From assembly GCA_013288145.1 (NCBI GenBank), contig JABDCJ010000037.1, positions 1 to 25,724 on the forward strand: a DNA stretch of 25,724 bases. The letters are read 5' to 3'. The translations under genes were made by a program, and so were the position numbers. Shown piece after piece: positions 1 to 7,361 of this stretch; the first letter of the stretch is position 1, and every line of letters starts with the position of its first letter. This DNA is from Nitrososphaerota archaeon. Its GTDB lineage: Archaea > Thermoproteota > Nitrososphaeria > Nitrososphaerales > CADDZS01. The notes under the pieces were generated by a model, which had not been told where the DNA came from, did no database searches, and was given only the letters and a program-made list of their open reading frames with translations.

Positions 1-409
1 TATTTATTGCCGGGTTCCAGCGCAAAACAAAACCTACTACTGTTCTCACGCCGGACTTTGTCACGGCATTAGACATTTCGTGCAAATCTTCGAAGTTTAG
101 AGCAACAGGTTTCTCGATGAGTAGATGCTTCTTCGCGTTTGCGGCATCAATGACTTCTCTGGCGTGAAACTGCTGAGGCGTGCAGATCGAGATTATGTCG
201 ACTTCGTTATCCTCCAAAAGTTTATGATAATCAGTGTAAATCTTTGCTTCATCAAGGTTGTATTGAGCAGCAAGTTTTTTCGCACTCTCCTCTCTTCTAC
301 TCGAAATCGCTACAACCCTTGTATTAGGATTATTGACATATGCTTTAACGTGCTCGGTTGCTACATCCCCTGCGCCTTGTACAGCAACGCCGTAAACTTT
401 CTCAGCCAC
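1..409 (-). CDS. Gfo/Idh/MocA-family NAD(P)-dependent oxidoreductase, N-terminal part
   Basis: The reverse strand reads open from a GTG at 409 to the window edge, so the C-terminal part is missing (about 136 residues seen). The reading begins with a Rossmann strand and a glycine-rich turn (VAVQGAGDVATEHV), followed by a VVAISSR strand, then CTPQQFHA and the family's diagnostic EKP motif (LLIEKPVAL, about residue 100). Known members oxidise or reduce sugars, inositols and sugar acids; the substrate cannot be told from this half. GTG 409 is chosen because the Rossmann fold starts straight after it and no ATG lies in frame before the upstream stop at 473-475. It is divergent from the aldolase-family gene at 523, which fits a shared role in sugar-acid metabolism. 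The family call is firm. Confidence 0.87.
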   Translation of the reverse strand, partial: MAEKVYGVAVQGAGDVATEHVKAYVNNPNTRVVAISSRREESAKKLAAQYNLDEAKIYTDYHKLLEDNEVDIISICTPQQFHAREVIDAANAKKHLLIEKPVALNFEDLHEMSNAVTKSGVRTVVGFVLRWNPAIN

Positions 410-478
410 AGTCGACTCTAAACCTTCGCCTTTTGAGATCAGTCCAATCTTGCACTCTGCCTTACTGGGGGTTCACAT

Positions 479-488
479 GTTTAAGTAT
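479..488 (+). promoter_or_regulatory. TATA-like box upstream of the aldolase-family gene
   Basis: A TTTAAGTAT-type A/T-rich element lies about 38 bp before the GTG at 523, and a GAGGT Shine-Dalgarno-like sequence is at 509-513. Together they suggest a short leader starting near 507. Judged by eye only. Confidence 0.4.
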
Positions 489-522
489 CATTCTTTCAAT
501 GAAACCGTGAGGTTTCAAGCGT

Positions 523-1419
523 GTGTCAGGAAGTAAGAATAGTTTTAGAGGAATAATTCCCGCAGTCATAACTCCATTCACTGAAAAAAAAGAGACAGAT
601 CACGAAGGTTTGTCTGTCACTTTGAAAGGACTTTTGGAGCACGGGATTACTGGTTTTCTTATCAACGGAAGTACGGGAGAAGCTGCTACGCTTACTCGAG
701 AGGAAAGATCAGAAAATATTCGATCTGCAAGCATGATCGCGAAGGGACGTGCTAAAGTACTCGCTGGTGTTGGCTCGCCATCTACGACACAAGCAATACA
801 ATACGCAAAGGACGCTCAAGAGGCTGGTGCGGATGCAGTAGTTGCACTAACTCCTTACGATATCATACCCAACAAGGAGGGACTACTGGAATACTATAGG
901 GAGATTGCAAAATCGGTGAAGGTTCCTGTTATAGCTTACAATTTGCCCCAGCACACAGGTGTGAATCTGGGAGTCGACACACTCGTAAAACTGGTGAATG
1001 ATGGCGTCGTCATGGGAATCAAGGAAAGCAGTGGAAATCTTGCTAATTTAGCTCAGATGATCAAGGAGGTCGGCGAGAAAATATCTATCCTGACCGGGAG
1101 CGACGACCTAACTCTACAATCGTTTGTAATGGGCTGCTCTGGTGCAATACTTGCCCTCGGAAATCTTGCTCCGAAGCTTTGCGTCGATATGTTCGATTCA
1201 GTCCAGAGGGGAGACTTTGGAAGAGCTAAGGAATTGTATTACAAAGTTCTTCCTTTGGCTCAAGGTATAGGATCGCCCGAAAACTTTCCGGCTCCGATTA
1301 AAGAAGCACTAAAAATTCAGGGCAAACCAGCGGGCCCGTGCCGTTCTCCAGTGGTTCCAGTTAGTACTATGGAAAAGGAACAAATCAGAAAGGCCCTGGA
1401 ACATGCGGGATTGGTATGA
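523..1419 (+). CDS. Dihydrodipicolinate synthase/N-acetylneuraminate lyase-family aldolase (DapA/KdgA-like)
   Basis: A complete 298-residue class I aldolase of the DHDPS/NAL family, whose members are usually near 300. The phosphate/carboxylate-binding loop is GSTGEA (49-54), the catalytic tyrosine is in AYNLP (Y139), and the Schiff-base lysine is in MGIKESSG (K167). These enzymes join or split pyruvate and an aldehyde: DapA for lysine synthesis, KDG aldolase for sugar acids, NanA for sialic acid. No other lysine gene is nearby, and the divergent neighbour is a sugar-type oxidoreductase. A KDG- or sugar-acid aldolase role is therefore more likely than DapA, but this is inference. The GTG start is supported by GAGGT nine bases upstream and by the usual short N-terminus before the first strand (GIIPAVITPF). 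Confidence 0.88.
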   Translation: MSGSKNSFRGIIPAVITPFTEKKETDHEGLSVTLKGLLEHGITGFLINGSTGEAATLTREERSENIRSASMIAKGRAKVLAGVGSPSTTQAIQYAKDAQEAGADAVVALTPYDIIPNKEGLLEYYREIAKSVKVPVIAYNLPQHTGVNLGVDTLVKLVNDGVVMGIKESSGNLANLAQMIKEVGEKISILTGSDDLTLQSFVMGCSGAILALGNLAPKLCVDMFDSVQRGDFGRAKELYYKVLPLAQGIGSPENFPAPIKEALKIQGKPAGPCRSPVVPVSTMEKEQIRKALEHAGLV

Positions 1420-1511
1420 ATCCTTATCTCTTCTTCTAACATGAACCTCGTAAATCCCGGATACTCGAGCCCGAATAGTAATTACTCTTGAATCTTGGGA
1501 AGCTGAGCTGT

Positions 1512-1619
1512 TTACCCATTCGCGCTTCGAGTCAAAATAACAGCGAGATCTAAATTCATCAGATTGGTTCCCGTCATACCAGTTATTATTTGATGACGAA
1601 GAATTTCTGACAGCTCAAC
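1512..1619 (-). pseudogene. Relict C-terminus of a MOFRL-family glycerate kinase
   Basis: Read on the minus strand, 1619 to 1512 encodes VELSEILRHQIITG followed by MTGTNLMNLDLAVILTRSANG and a TAA at 1514-1512. This matches the last residues of the intact kinase at 7362-8717 (LLRKLEDTIVTG, then ATETNVMDLDLAVVLR), including TG-x-T-x-TN and LDLAV. Nothing upstream in this frame continues the kinase. It is therefore an orphan tail of a second copy. Its TGTN is closer to the usual family motif than the TETN of the intact gene. Confidence 0.75.
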
Positions 1620-1712
1620 CTGTCGGGGTGAAAAAATTGCCCAGTTCAACCAGTTGCTAAGAATCGAGGAAGAACTAGGGGAAAGTATGCTGGGCTTGAT
1701 TTTCGATTTTAA
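1620..1712 (+). pseudogene. Relict C-terminus of an enolase
   Basis: On the plus strand, from about 1621 the frame reads CRGEKIAQFNQLLRIEEELG, nearly identical to the end of the intact enolase (RSERVAQFNQLLRIEEELG). A frame change near 1684-1686 then leads to YAGLDFRF and a TAA at 1710-1712, matching the YAGKNFR ending of enolases. The nucleotides differ mostly at third codon positions, so this is an old paralogue and not a fresh copy. It ends 10 bp before the convergent aminotransferase stop and abuts the kinase tail at about 1620. Confidence 0.75.
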
Positions 1713-1722
1713 GCGTAGAACG

Positions 1723-2874
1723 TCAAGCGGCTGACTTGATTCGAGGAACCCCGATTGGCTTCCTGCCGGTGTACTTGCCCATCACCTCACTCACGTTAGC
1801 GAGAGCTTCCTCCACGATTGCCGGAGGATGACAGTAGCACATCCTGAGATATCGATCTCCGTTTTTCAAGTCAGGGAAACAGTCGTCGCAAGGAATGACC
1901 GCGATCTTCTTCTCCTCTAGAAGTTTCCTACAAAACTCGTTAGAGGGTATCTCTAATTCGTGGCGAACTAGAGCGATAACTCCAAACTTGGGTTTGTTAT
2001 AGCTCACGATTCCTTCATTTTGCCGCATCCAGCGATCAAATACATCAAAACTTTCGCGTACTAACTTTCGTCCGCGATCAATGAATTTTTGTCTCATGTC
2101 CCTATGTAAAACTCGAGCCGCAAGTTCTTCAGAGAGAACCGAGCCACCAAGAGTTGTATACTCTTTGTATGCCGAAGCTTTTTCGATCATGTCTTTGGAA
2201 CCCACGACCCAGCCTACGCGCAAACCCGCCAGCCCGAAAACCTTGGAGACGCTGCTTGAGACGAGCGCCTTATCATAGAACTCTGCAAACGACGGAGAAA
2301 ATGGACCGTCGAACTCAATACCTCTATAGACTTCGTCAGCTATGATCCACGCATTTGCGATTTCACAAATGGCCCTCACTTGTGATTTGTCAAGTACTCG
2401 TCCTGTAGGATTATTCGGATAGTTGAAAGCGAAGACCTTGATCTTGCTAGTAACCGCTTCATTGAACTTGTCAATATCAAATTCAAAACCATTCTCGGCT
2501 TCGAGGTAATACTTGTGAATTCTGACGCCATTGGCTTCGACTAGTCCCGGAATCTGCATGAAGGAAGGCACCTGGATCAAGACCTCGTCACCGTTGTTTA
2601 CCGCTAAGTTCGTTAAGATCATATTTGATTCCGAGGTGGAACTGGTTACTAGAATATTCTCTTTATCCAGACCCGAATAGAGTTCGGAAATTTCACTCCT
2701 CAGTTGATCATTTCCATAAATTGAAGCATAATCCATCCTCAAATCAAGTAAGTCTTCTGAGAAAAATTCACGCAAGCGTAGTGGTTCAGGAATTCCAGTC
2801 TCGGTCAAATCGGTTACCCCGGGAATCACTCTCTTTGCCTTCCACCGTTCTAATTCAAAGTCTGGAATTTTCAA
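1723..2874 (-). CDS. PLP-dependent aminotransferase, class I/II
   Basis: A 383-residue fold-type I aminotransferase, normal in length. Visible motifs are the NNPTG substrate/cofactor loop (154-158), D180 in ADEVY, the PLP lysine K211 in SSSVSKVFGLAGLRVGW, and a C-terminal arginine (YLRMCYC) placed to bind the substrate carboxylate. It should move amino groups between an amino acid and a 2-oxo acid in the cytosol; the substrate cannot be read from the sequence. The start is TTG at 2874, preceded by AAAGGGG about nine bases upstream and a TATA-like box near 2911. No ATG lies close to the N-terminus. The next gene upstream on the same strand is an amino acid permease starting at 4588, suggesting shared use in amino acid catabolism. 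Confidence 0.88.
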   Translation of the reverse strand: MKIPDFELERWKAKRVIPGVTDLTETGIPEPLRLREFFSEDLLDLRMDYASIYGNDQLRSEISELYSGLDKENILVTSSTSESNMILTNLAVNNGDEVLIQVPSFMQIPGLVEANGVRIHKYYLEAENGFEFDIDKFNEAVTSKIKVFAFNYPNNPTGRVLDKSQVRAICEIANAWIIADEVYRGIEFDGPFSPSFAEFYDKALVSSSVSKVFGLAGLRVGWVVGSKDMIEKASAYKEYTTLGGSVLSEELAARVLHRDMRQKFIDRGRKLVRESFDVFDRWMRQNEGIVSYNKPKFGVIALVRHELEIPSNEFCRKLLEEKKIAVIPCDDCFPDLKNGDRYLRMCYCHPPAIVEEALANVSEVMGKYTGRKPIGVPRIKSAA

Positions 2875-2906
2875 ACTAAAATCCCCTTTCTGATACTCCT
2901 ACACAT

Positions 2907-2916
2907 AGTATTAAAG
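2907..2916 (-). promoter_or_regulatory. TATA-like box for the aminotransferase
   Basis: On the minus strand a CTTTAATACT element is centred about 37 bp before the TTG at 2874. This predicts transcription starting near 2886, just ahead of the AAAGGGG ribosome-binding sequence. Confidence 0.45.
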
Positions 2917-2950
2917 CTACCAGAACTAGCCGGATGCGCGGGAAGCACAA

Positions 2951-4588
2951 TTACTCGGGCGGAATCTCTCTGTACGCTAACTCGACGTTTATTCCTTGTC
3001 TCTTCCTTATTTCCTTAACAACAAAATAGAGCGCCAGGAAGAAAACAATGAAGCCCAGCATGACTTCCAAGAAATTCGTGGTAACTCCAAAGTATGTGCT
3101 ATTGGTTATGAAAACGTATTCGTAGAAAACTAGTGTTATCACACTGATCACGCCTAAGATTGAAACACTTGGAATGCCCCCTATCCTGCTTCTAATTGGG
3201 CTTGACGAATCAAACAATGATTTGTACCGATAGGGCAATACAACGAGAGATATTGAAGCGAGTATGAAGCTAATCATGTAAACAACATTCAATCCTACAC
3301 CGTAGGTATAGATCGTAACTGCAGTACTAGGAATGGTCAGCAAAATGAGAAAAATTCCCGTCAGTATGCCAAATACAATGAAAGCCTTTACAGGAGTGTG
3401 AAATCTATCATTGATGTCAGACAAGCTTGTGGGAAAAAGTCGATCAAATGATAGAGCGAAAACTGCACGAGAGAAGATCATGTAAGACCAAGCAGTTACA
3501 GTAATGTAACCGAAGATGAATGCGAGGCTGATCAAGATCTGAACAATCACATTGTTTGCTGCGATGTTTGCATAGAGTGCAAAAAATGAGACAACGGGGA
3601 TCTTCCAAGAAGCAGGTTGGAAGAAATTCAGATACGATGCATGAGAAATCAAGTCGGGCCCTACCACCGTGTATAAACCATAAACTGAAACGAGTGTAAG
3701 AACATACCAGAATACAGCCGCGCCGATCATTCCCCAAAATTGGTTTCTTTTGGAATTCCTAATCTCACCACCCAGATAAGAGGACTGTGTCATCCAGTAA
3801 AATGAAGTAAAGAGAAGCGCTGAAGCTACCATTACAGACCAAATTCCTGAGCCAGGTTGTTTGTAGCCCAAAGAATTTGCAGTGTTGATAATATCTGTGG
3901 CGTTGGTGGAATACTTTGAAGCATAATTGTTGAATAGATTCAAGAATTGAGAGTGGCCCACAACCAGAAATGAAAGGGTCGCCGCTATTATTCCCAAGAT
4001 GGCAACCCCGTATAGCAAGTTGTTCAGCCGGTAGTATATTCTATTACCACCCAAGATTAGGATCGCCCCAAATAAGATAGTCGTCAAGATTCCCGCAATA
4101 GTCAGAGAGGTTGTCGAAGACAGTGAGCTTGCTAAATCTGCCTGACCCACTGCTGAGAGTAATGGAATCAGGCCTGATGTAACCCAGACAGATGCCCCAA
4201 AAGTAGCAGCCAGAACCAAGGTTCCGAAAATGCCGGTTAATCCCGCAGAGAGAACGCCTAACGAAGGGTGCATGAGACGGGAAATGTAAACGTAATCGCC
4301 TCCCGACCTAGGAATTGTTGTACTGAGAACGTAGTACACGACATTGACAAAGAGCGATAGAAGAAAGCCAATTGTTATTGATTCCCAAATACCGTTACCA
4401 TAGGTCATCAGTGGCAAGAGAAGAGCACTTCCACTGATGATGGCCACACCGGTAGCCGAAACTGCGTTAAATTGAAAGATATCGAATAATCCAGCCTCCT
4501 TAACCAGTCCCGTAGCCTGTCGAACAAACACAGACTTGTTGGAATCTTTCCCGGAAGAGTTTCCTGACAACCTGGATCTTCCGTCCAT
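2951..4588 (-). CDS. APC-superfamily amino acid permease
   Basis: A 545-residue polytopic membrane protein with roughly 12-14 hydrophobic helices. An early helix after FDIFQFNAVSATGVAIISG and the conserved loop IPRSGGDYVYISRLMHPSLG (about 91-110) are typical of amino acid/polyamine permeases of the APC superfamily. These act as proton- or sodium-coupled symporters or as exchangers; the substrate is not predictable. The ATG at 4588 gives a hydrophilic Ser/Lys-rich N-terminal tail. A later in-frame GTG at 4531 would remove most of that tail while keeping the first helix, so the start is not certain. Its 3' end lies 76 bp before the aminotransferase start, on the same strand, so transport and transamination of one substrate is plausible. 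Confidence 0.88.
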   Translation of the reverse strand: MDGRSRLSGNSSGKDSNKSVFVRQATGLVKEAGLFDIFQFNAVSATGVAIISGSALLLPLMTYGNGIWESITIGFLLSLFVNVVYYVLSTTIPRSGGDYVYISRLMHPSLGVLSAGLTGIFGTLVLAATFGASVWVTSGLIPLLSAVGQADLASSLSSTTSLTIAGILTTILFGAILILGGNRIYYRLNNLLYGVAILGIIAATLSFLVVGHSQFLNLFNNYASKYSTNATDIINTANSLGYKQPGSGIWSVMVASALLFTSFYWMTQSSYLGGEIRNSKRNQFWGMIGAAVFWYVLTLVSVYGLYTVVGPDLISHASYLNFFQPASWKIPVVSFFALYANIAANNVIVQILISLAFIFGYITVTAWSYMIFSRAVFALSFDRLFPTSLSDINDRFHTPVKAFIVFGILTGIFLILLTIPSTAVTIYTYGVGLNVVYMISFILASISLVVLPYRYKSLFDSSSPIRSRIGGIPSVSILGVISVITLVFYEYVFITNSTYFGVTTNFLEVMLGFIVFFLALYFVVKEIRKRQGINVELAYREIPPE

Positions 4589-4704
4589 ATAGTCGTTTTA
4601 TTTATTGATATTGCAAGATGGTTTTTTGACGTATGAATGGAGAAATTATGATGACAGAAACCACTATAGTCTTCGTGTTATAACTTTCACAGATAGGGGC
4701 GAAT

Positions 4705-4714
4705 CAAATAAGTA
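4705..4714 (+). promoter_or_regulatory. TATA-like box for the dipeptidase; leaderless start
   Basis: CAAATAAGTA is centred about 27 bp before the GTG at 4737, the spacing expected when an archaeal transcript begins at its start codon. There is no Shine-Dalgarno sequence in between. Confidence 0.5.
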
Positions 4715-4736
4715 GGTTTCTTGCCTCACCCCTCTT

Positions 4737-5786
4737 GTGTCAAGTCCAATATTGTTCGATCTCCACGAGGACATTGCTCTCTACTACTACTCGGGTGAGG
4801 GCTACGGATACGAGAACGATTCATTTGACAAGAATTTGCCTAATCGGCAGGCAGACCTTCCAAAATATGAAAAGGGCAATGTGAAGCTAGTTTTTTCCTC
4901 AATCTTTCCCTTGATGAGAACGTTCGATCCGGAGGTCGCAGGTATGCTTTCGCGGGGATACGGAGGATTGAATTCAGCGTTCACGTCCGCTTCAAGCAAA
5001 ATTGTGGCTGAACACCTAATCAAGATCTACTTTCAACTCCAGAGCAAATTCAAAGATCGAATCAAAATAATCGAGGACCCAGAGGACATAGAAATCATAC
5101 TTCAGGATTCTAAAAAGCTCGGATTCCTGATTTCTTTAGAAGGAACAGAATCGATAGACGATCTGTCAGACCTTGAGATTTTTCGACGATTGGGAGTCCG
5201 AAGTCTTCAATTCACATGGAACTTTGACACAAAATACGCAGCTTCTTGTATGTCGGCTAAAGACTATGGACTGACCGGTTCGGGGATGAAACTATTGCAA
5301 GTCGCCAACGAGCAAGGAATCGTTCTGGATTTGGCTCATTCAAGTAGGAATACTTGCCTCGAGGTATTGGAACACTCAGACCTGCCAGTCATTATCAGCC
5401 ATTCAAACGTCAGCAAAGTCTTCAAACATAGTAGAAATGTCGATGACGAAGTTCTTGACGCGCTAAAGAGGAATGGAGGAGTAATTGGTTTTACTCTTAT
5501 TCCCGATACTTATGGGAAAACTATTCCGAATGTAAGCGATATGGTGAGCCATATACAGCATGTAAAAGACAATTTCGGTTCTGAGATTCTGGCGATCGGG
5601 ACAGATTATTTTGGTTTGTTTCCACCAGATCAGCCGCCAGTTGGATTGGAGAATATTTCCAAATTCGAGAATCTGTGGAGAGAACTTCTAGGGCATGGCT
5701 ATGACGTAAAAGATGTCGAAGCACTTTCATACAAAAATGCTCTTAGAGTGTTAGAAAATAATGCGAAGAGATGGACTCCTAACTAG
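4737..5786 (+). CDS. Membrane dipeptidase-like metallopeptidase (M19, renal dipeptidase family)
   Basis: A 349-residue amidohydrolase-superfamily protein. Metal ligands can be placed in the M19 order: HxD as H10/D12 (DLHED), the bridging glutamate E135 in ISLEGTES, H201 in DLAHSS, H222 in ISHSN, and a late aspartate D290 in IGTDYFG. Family enzymes bind two zinc ions and hydrolyse dipeptides, including D-amino-acid-containing and dehydro-dipeptides. No signal peptide is visible, so it is probably cytosolic. The GTG start sits directly before the first ligand strand and has a TATA box at leaderless spacing. It diverges from the amino acid permease (148 bp between starts) and converges on the enolase-like gene, fitting a peptide and amino acid catabolic region. 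Confidence 0.87.
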   Translation: MSSPILFDLHEDIALYYYSGEGYGYENDSFDKNLPNRQADLPKYEKGNVKLVFSSIFPLMRTFDPEVAGMLSRGYGGLNSAFTSASSKIVAEHLIKIYFQLQSKFKDRIKIIEDPEDIEIILQDSKKLGFLISLEGTESIDDLSDLEIFRRLGVRSLQFTWNFDTKYAASCMSAKDYGLTGSGMKLLQVANEQGIVLDLAHSSRNTCLEVLEHSDLPVIISHSNVSKVFKHSRNVDDEVLDALKRNGGVIGFTLIPDTYGKTIPNVSDMVSHIQHVKDNFGSEILAIGTDYFGLFPPDQPPVGLENISKFENLWRELLGHGYDVKDVEALSYKNALRVLENNAKRWTPN

Positions 5787-5933
5787 AGATTTTCTCCATC
5801 GCGACTACATATGACTGACATTTCCATCTCCTTGTATTATTACCAAGTTTCAAGTTAATCCGATCGCCTAACTCACTTCTATAGATCCATCTTAAGCCAT
5901 CACAGGTATCACCGAAACAGACCTTTGCATCTA

Positions 5934-7223
5934 TTACATAGCAGATCTAAAGTTCTTGCCTGCGTATTTTGCCGAGGCGCCAAGTTCTTCTTCTATTCGA
6001 AGGAGTTGATTGAATTGTGCTACTCTTTCGCTTCTTGCCGGGGCGCCGTTCTTAATTTGGCCGGCGTTGATAGCGACTGTGATATCGGCGAGCCAACTGT
6101 CTTCAGTTTGGCCTGATCTTTCTGACACAAGAACGCTGTACCCATGTTTAAAGCAATAAGATGCGCTCTCAAGAGCTTCAGTAAGTGTTCCGACTTGATT
6201 CACTTTGAAAAGGAGACAGTTAGCAGCTCCCATCTCAACACCCTTTGCAATCCTGGTCACATTTGTGACGAAAAGATCGTCTCCGACTATTTGGATTGGT
6301 AAGTGGCGTGTGATTTCGACAAATCCCGCGAAATCATCTTCGTTGAAGGGATCTTCAATTGATTGGAGAGGGTAATTCTTCGCGAGGCCCTCGTAAATGT
6401 CCAAGAGTTGCTCCCGCGACAACTCTTTTCCAAGATATTCGTACTTTCCAGTCTTCATGTTGTAAAAGTGACTAGCCGCAGCGTCCATTGCAAGTATGAA
6501 ATCGTTTTTGTATCCAGCCTTATCTATCGCCAAGAGTATGATTTCGTAAGCTTCGGCGGGCTCTTTTAATCCCGGCGGCGAGAACGATCCTTCATCCCCG
6601 GTATTGAGAGAGTATTTACCATATTTCTTTGCGAGAAGCTCTCCTAGAACATGGTAAACTTCCGAACCCATTCTCATCGCTTCAGAAAAGGTCTTTGCCC
6701 CTATTGGCATCGCGTTAAATTCTTGGAAGACAAGATCGGTTGCAGCGAGTTTTCCTCCACATATGTAGAGAAACATAGGAACTGGAAGAATACTCGCATT
6801 TGATCCTCCAATATATCTGTAAAGTGGAATCGAAAGCGAATTTGCCGCAGCTCTCGCAGCTGCAAGAGATGTCGCAACGGTTGAGTTTCCACCAAGATTG
6901 CTCTTATTGGATGTACCATCAAGTTCGACCATTAGGCGATCGATTTCTCGCTGAGAAGTAACATCGATGCCTTTCAGAGCCGGAGAAATCTTTTCGTTAA
7001 CGACTGAAACGGCTTTGCGCACTCCAAGACCACGATACCGATCTTTTTCAGTTTCGTCTCGAAGTTCAAAAGCCTCGTACTTGCCTCGCGATCGGCCAGC
7101 TGGAACATCGGCCCTCCCAAGAATACCGTCTTCAGTCAACACATCAACTTCAAGTGTGGGATCTCCCCGACAATCAAGAATTTCCCTCCCCCTAACTGAT
7201 TTGATTTTAAGCATCGTCTGCAA
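5934..7223 (-). CDS. Enolase-like protein with altered active-site residues
   Basis: A 429-residue full-length enolase homologue: REILD-CRGDPTLEVDV at the N-terminus, then FQEF (E168), GDEGS (E211), MDAAA (D247), SIEDPF (E290), VGDDLF (D315), FKVNQVGTLTEA (K340) and GQIKNGAP (K391). These keep the three Mg ligands and the base/acid pair that turn 2-phosphoglycerate into phosphoenolpyruvate. Other near-invariant positions have changed. The mobile GASTG loop is GRSRG (43-47), the GGxHAG histidine is leucine (L159 in CGGKLAAT), and SHRSGET is SERSGQT (E368 replaces the second histidine). It may be a diverged paralogue acting on another substrate rather than the housekeeping enolase. Start is TTG 7223 with GGAG eight bases before; ATG 7214 is an alternative. 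It is divergent from the glycerate kinase-like gene, and a relic of the same pair lies at 1512-1712. Confidence 0.85.
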   Translation of the reverse strand: MQTMLKIKSVRGREILDCRGDPTLEVDVLTEDGILGRADVPAGRSRGKYEAFELRDETEKDRYRGLGVRKAVSVVNEKISPALKGIDVTSQREIDRLMVELDGTSNKSNLGGNSTVATSLAAARAAANSLSIPLYRYIGGSNASILPVPMFLYICGGKLAATDLVFQEFNAMPIGAKTFSEAMRMGSEVYHVLGELLAKKYGKYSLNTGDEGSFSPPGLKEPAEAYEIILLAIDKAGYKNDFILAMDAAASHFYNMKTGKYEYLGKELSREQLLDIYEGLAKNYPLQSIEDPFNEDDFAGFVEITRHLPIQIVGDDLFVTNVTRIAKGVEMGAANCLLFKVNQVGTLTEALESASYCFKHGYSVLVSERSGQTEDSWLADITVAINAGQIKNGAPARSERVAQFNQLLRIEEELGASAKYAGKNFRSAM

Positions 7224-7330
7224 TTTTGAACTCCGTCAAAAATTATGATCTATTAGTAATATGCATTAGTAGCCAGCTTTTGGCCGAACATTTGGGGGTA
7301 CGAAAGGAAAACTTGGATTTAATACTACGG

Positions 7331-7351
7331 CTTGGGAGGATATTCCCCAAG
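7331..7351. promoter_or_regulatory. Inverted repeat in the leader of the glycerate kinase-like gene
   Basis: CTTGGG (7331-7336) and CCCAAG (7346-7351) flank a short centre containing GGAGG. A TATA-like TTTAATACT lies just upstream (about 7317-7325), so the repeat is near the predicted transcript start, 10 bp before the ATG at 7362. It could be an operator or a hairpin covering the GGAGG. Confidence 0.4.
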
Positions 7352-7361
7352 TTTTCCCTAG

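Noticed and set aside
125..421. 98-codon plus-strand frame at the left edge
   Set aside because: It is antisense to the Gfo/Idh/MocA oxidoreductase frame, which shows clear family motifs.
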